From assembly GCF_002020355.1 (NCBI RefSeq), contig NZ_MPZV01000001.1, positions 1,302,001 to 1,366,000 of the forward strand: a stretch of 64,000 nt of DNA, in the 5' to 3' direction. This stretch comes from Thioclava sediminum (GTDB taxonomy: Bacteria > Pseudomonadota > Alphaproteobacteria > Rhodobacterales > Rhodobacteraceae). This document shows, piece by piece, positions 63,084 to 64,000 of the stretch (position 1 is the first letter of the stretch; each line of letters starts with the position of its first letter). The position numbers and the translations under genes are program-made. The notes under the pieces were generated by a model that saw only the letters and a list, made by a program, of their open reading frames with translations, was not told where the DNA came from and did no database searches.

Positions 63084-64000
63084 TCAGTAGTGATGCTCAT
63101 GCTCCGATGTCTTGCCGCGGAACACCCAATAGGCATAGGCCGTATAGGCGAAAATGATCGGCAGGAAGATCGCCGCACCGACCAGAATGAAGCCCTGCGA
63201 CATTGCCGTGGTCGACGCCTCGCGGATCGTGATCGAGGCGGGCACGATATAGGGGAAGATCGAAAGGCCGAGCCCCGCGAAACACAGGACGAAGATCGCG
63301 ATACCGGACAGGTAGGCGACCACGCCTCGATCCGAGCGGATCGCGGTCCAGTAGCCGAAGCCCGCCACCATCAGCAAAAGCGGCACCACGGCGCTCCAGA
63401 TGACGCCCGGCCACTGGAACCAGCGGTGATAATATTCGGGATGCAGGAATGGCGTCGCGAGCGAGGCGAGAGCGATAAACCCGAGTGTCACGATCAGCGA
63501 CACCTGCCCGACGCGCCGCGCGAGATCATAGAGCCCGTGCGAGGTCTTGATGACGAGCCAGGCCGAGCCCAGCATCACATAGCCCGCGACCAGCGCCAGC
63601 GCCGTGCCGAGCGAGAACCAGCTGACCCAGTCGAACGGGCCGCCGGTGAAGGTACGGTCGGTCACTTCGGGGCCGCGCAGCAGCCCGCCGAGGATCGCGC
63701 CCTGCGCCAGCGTCGCGATCAGCGAGCCGCCGAAGAACGCCTTGTCCCAGAGCTTCTGCCAGCGCCGGGTCTTGCCGCGAAACTCGAAGGCCACGCCACG
63801 AAAGGCGAGCGAGAGCAGCATGATGATGATCGGAACGTAAAGCGCGTTCAGGATGATCCCGTAAGCCAGCGGGAAGACGGCGAGCAGACCGCCGCCCCCC
63901 ATCACCAACCATGTCTCGTTACCGTCCCAGACCGGCGCGACCGAATTCATCGCGCGGGTGCGGTTCTCCTCAGAGCCGAGGAAGGGAAAGAGGATGCCGA
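63084..64000 (-). CDS. cydB: Cytochrome bd (CIO-type) ubiquinol oxidase subunit II, partial
   Basis: Partial: the 5' end lies past the window edge; the frame is open to base 64000. The visible 305 residues begin GILFPFLGSEENRTRAMNSVAPVWDGNETWLVMGGGGLLAVFPLAYGIILNALY, the CydB signature, with about seven remaining helices and GSAWLVIKTSHGLYDLARRVG. The terminal SEHEHHY is short. Subunit II supports the heme subunit CydA (expected upstream) in a quinol oxidase of high oxygen affinity or cyanide-insensitive type. Confidence 0.95.
   Translation of the reverse strand, partial: GILFPFLGSEENRTRAMNSVAPVWDGNETWLVMGGGGLLAVFPLAYGIILNALYVPIIIMLLSLAFRGVAFEFRGKTRRWQKLWDKAFFGGSLIATLAQGAILGGLLRGPEVTDRTFTGGPFDWVSWFSLGTALALVAGYVMLGSAWLVIKTSHGLYDLARRVGQVSLIVTLGFIALASLATPFLHPEYYHRWFQWPGVIWSAVVPLLLMVAGFGYWTAIRSDRGVVAYLSGIAIFVLCFAGLGLSIFPYIVPASITIREASTTAMSQGFILVGAAIFLPIIFAYTAYAYWVFRGKTSEHEHHY

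Overview
The window is about 64 kb of GC-rich alphaproteobacterial chromosome, best placed in the Rhodobacterales (Rhodobacter/Paracoccus/Thioclava-like; genus not resolved). Pointers are the linkage murA-DUF2948-hisD-UPF0262-LMW phosphatase together with infA-maf-rng-yacG-tRNA-Phe, a general amino-acid (Aap/Bzt) ABC operon, an aa3-oxidase subunit IV microprotein, a TAXI-type TRAP system with a fused permease and DUF1850, and the order rplO-secY-adk-rpsM-rpsK-rpoA-rplQ. No phage, insertion sequence, CRISPR array or plasmid gene is visible, so most of the window is core chromosome with a few accessory inserts.

Layout. 1-3.9 kb: end of an oligopeptide ABC ATPase, tex, and an unknown two-domain protein. 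4.0-14.1 kb: tRNA-Phe, yacG-rng-maf-infA, an accessory block (nitrilase, GNAT, NTF2-like, QorB-like reductase with a divergent HxlR regulator), then LMW phosphatase-UPF0262-hisD, DUF2948, murA with a 56-aa leader gene, and tRNA-Thr. 14.1-17.0 kb: a locally AT-richer accessory segment with a small lipoprotein, a Slam-type outer-membrane protein and a LuxR-type regulator. 17.0-28.7 kb: TRAP/TAXI operon, AbrB-family membrane protein, two lipoprotein or microprotein genes, the acyl-CoA dehydrogenase/MBL/DUF6173 operon, Sua5, YqgE and a stand-alone DsbD-N protein. 28.7-34.6 kb: RND efflux pair and a family-4-like uracil-DNA glycosylase. 34.6-42.1 kb: pyrB-PH-like membrane protein-pyrC'-plsY, an SDR, argB-Fe/S protein-sixA, and a type-2 malate dehydrogenase. 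42.1-51.1 kb: aapJQMP and rarA-crcB-rluC-HAD-ATP12. 51.1-52.4 kb: a luxR-luxI quorum-sensing pair. 52.6-57.9 kb: rplO to rplQ. 58.3-64.0 kb: UDP-glucuronate epimerase-like gene, MFS transporter, YdeP-type molybdoenzyme and the end of cydB.

Genes are tightly packed. Many same-strand neighbours share ATGA, GTGA or TAATG junctions, implying translational coupling (infA-maf-rng-yacG; NTF2-GNAT-nitrilase; rarA side: crcB-rluC-HAD-ATP12; acyl-CoA dehydrogenase to DUF6173). Both transport operons that start with a binding-protein gene carry a strong hairpin right after it, a common way to make more binding protein than permease.

The most noteworthy items are the compact Slam/lipoprotein pair with an attenuator-like hairpin and a regulator overlapping it tail to tail; the luxR-luxI pair; a dihydroorotase homologue whose metal-binding HxH is replaced; a uracil-DNA glycosylase lacking three of the four expected Fe-S cysteines; and the accessory insert that splits a conserved gene block.
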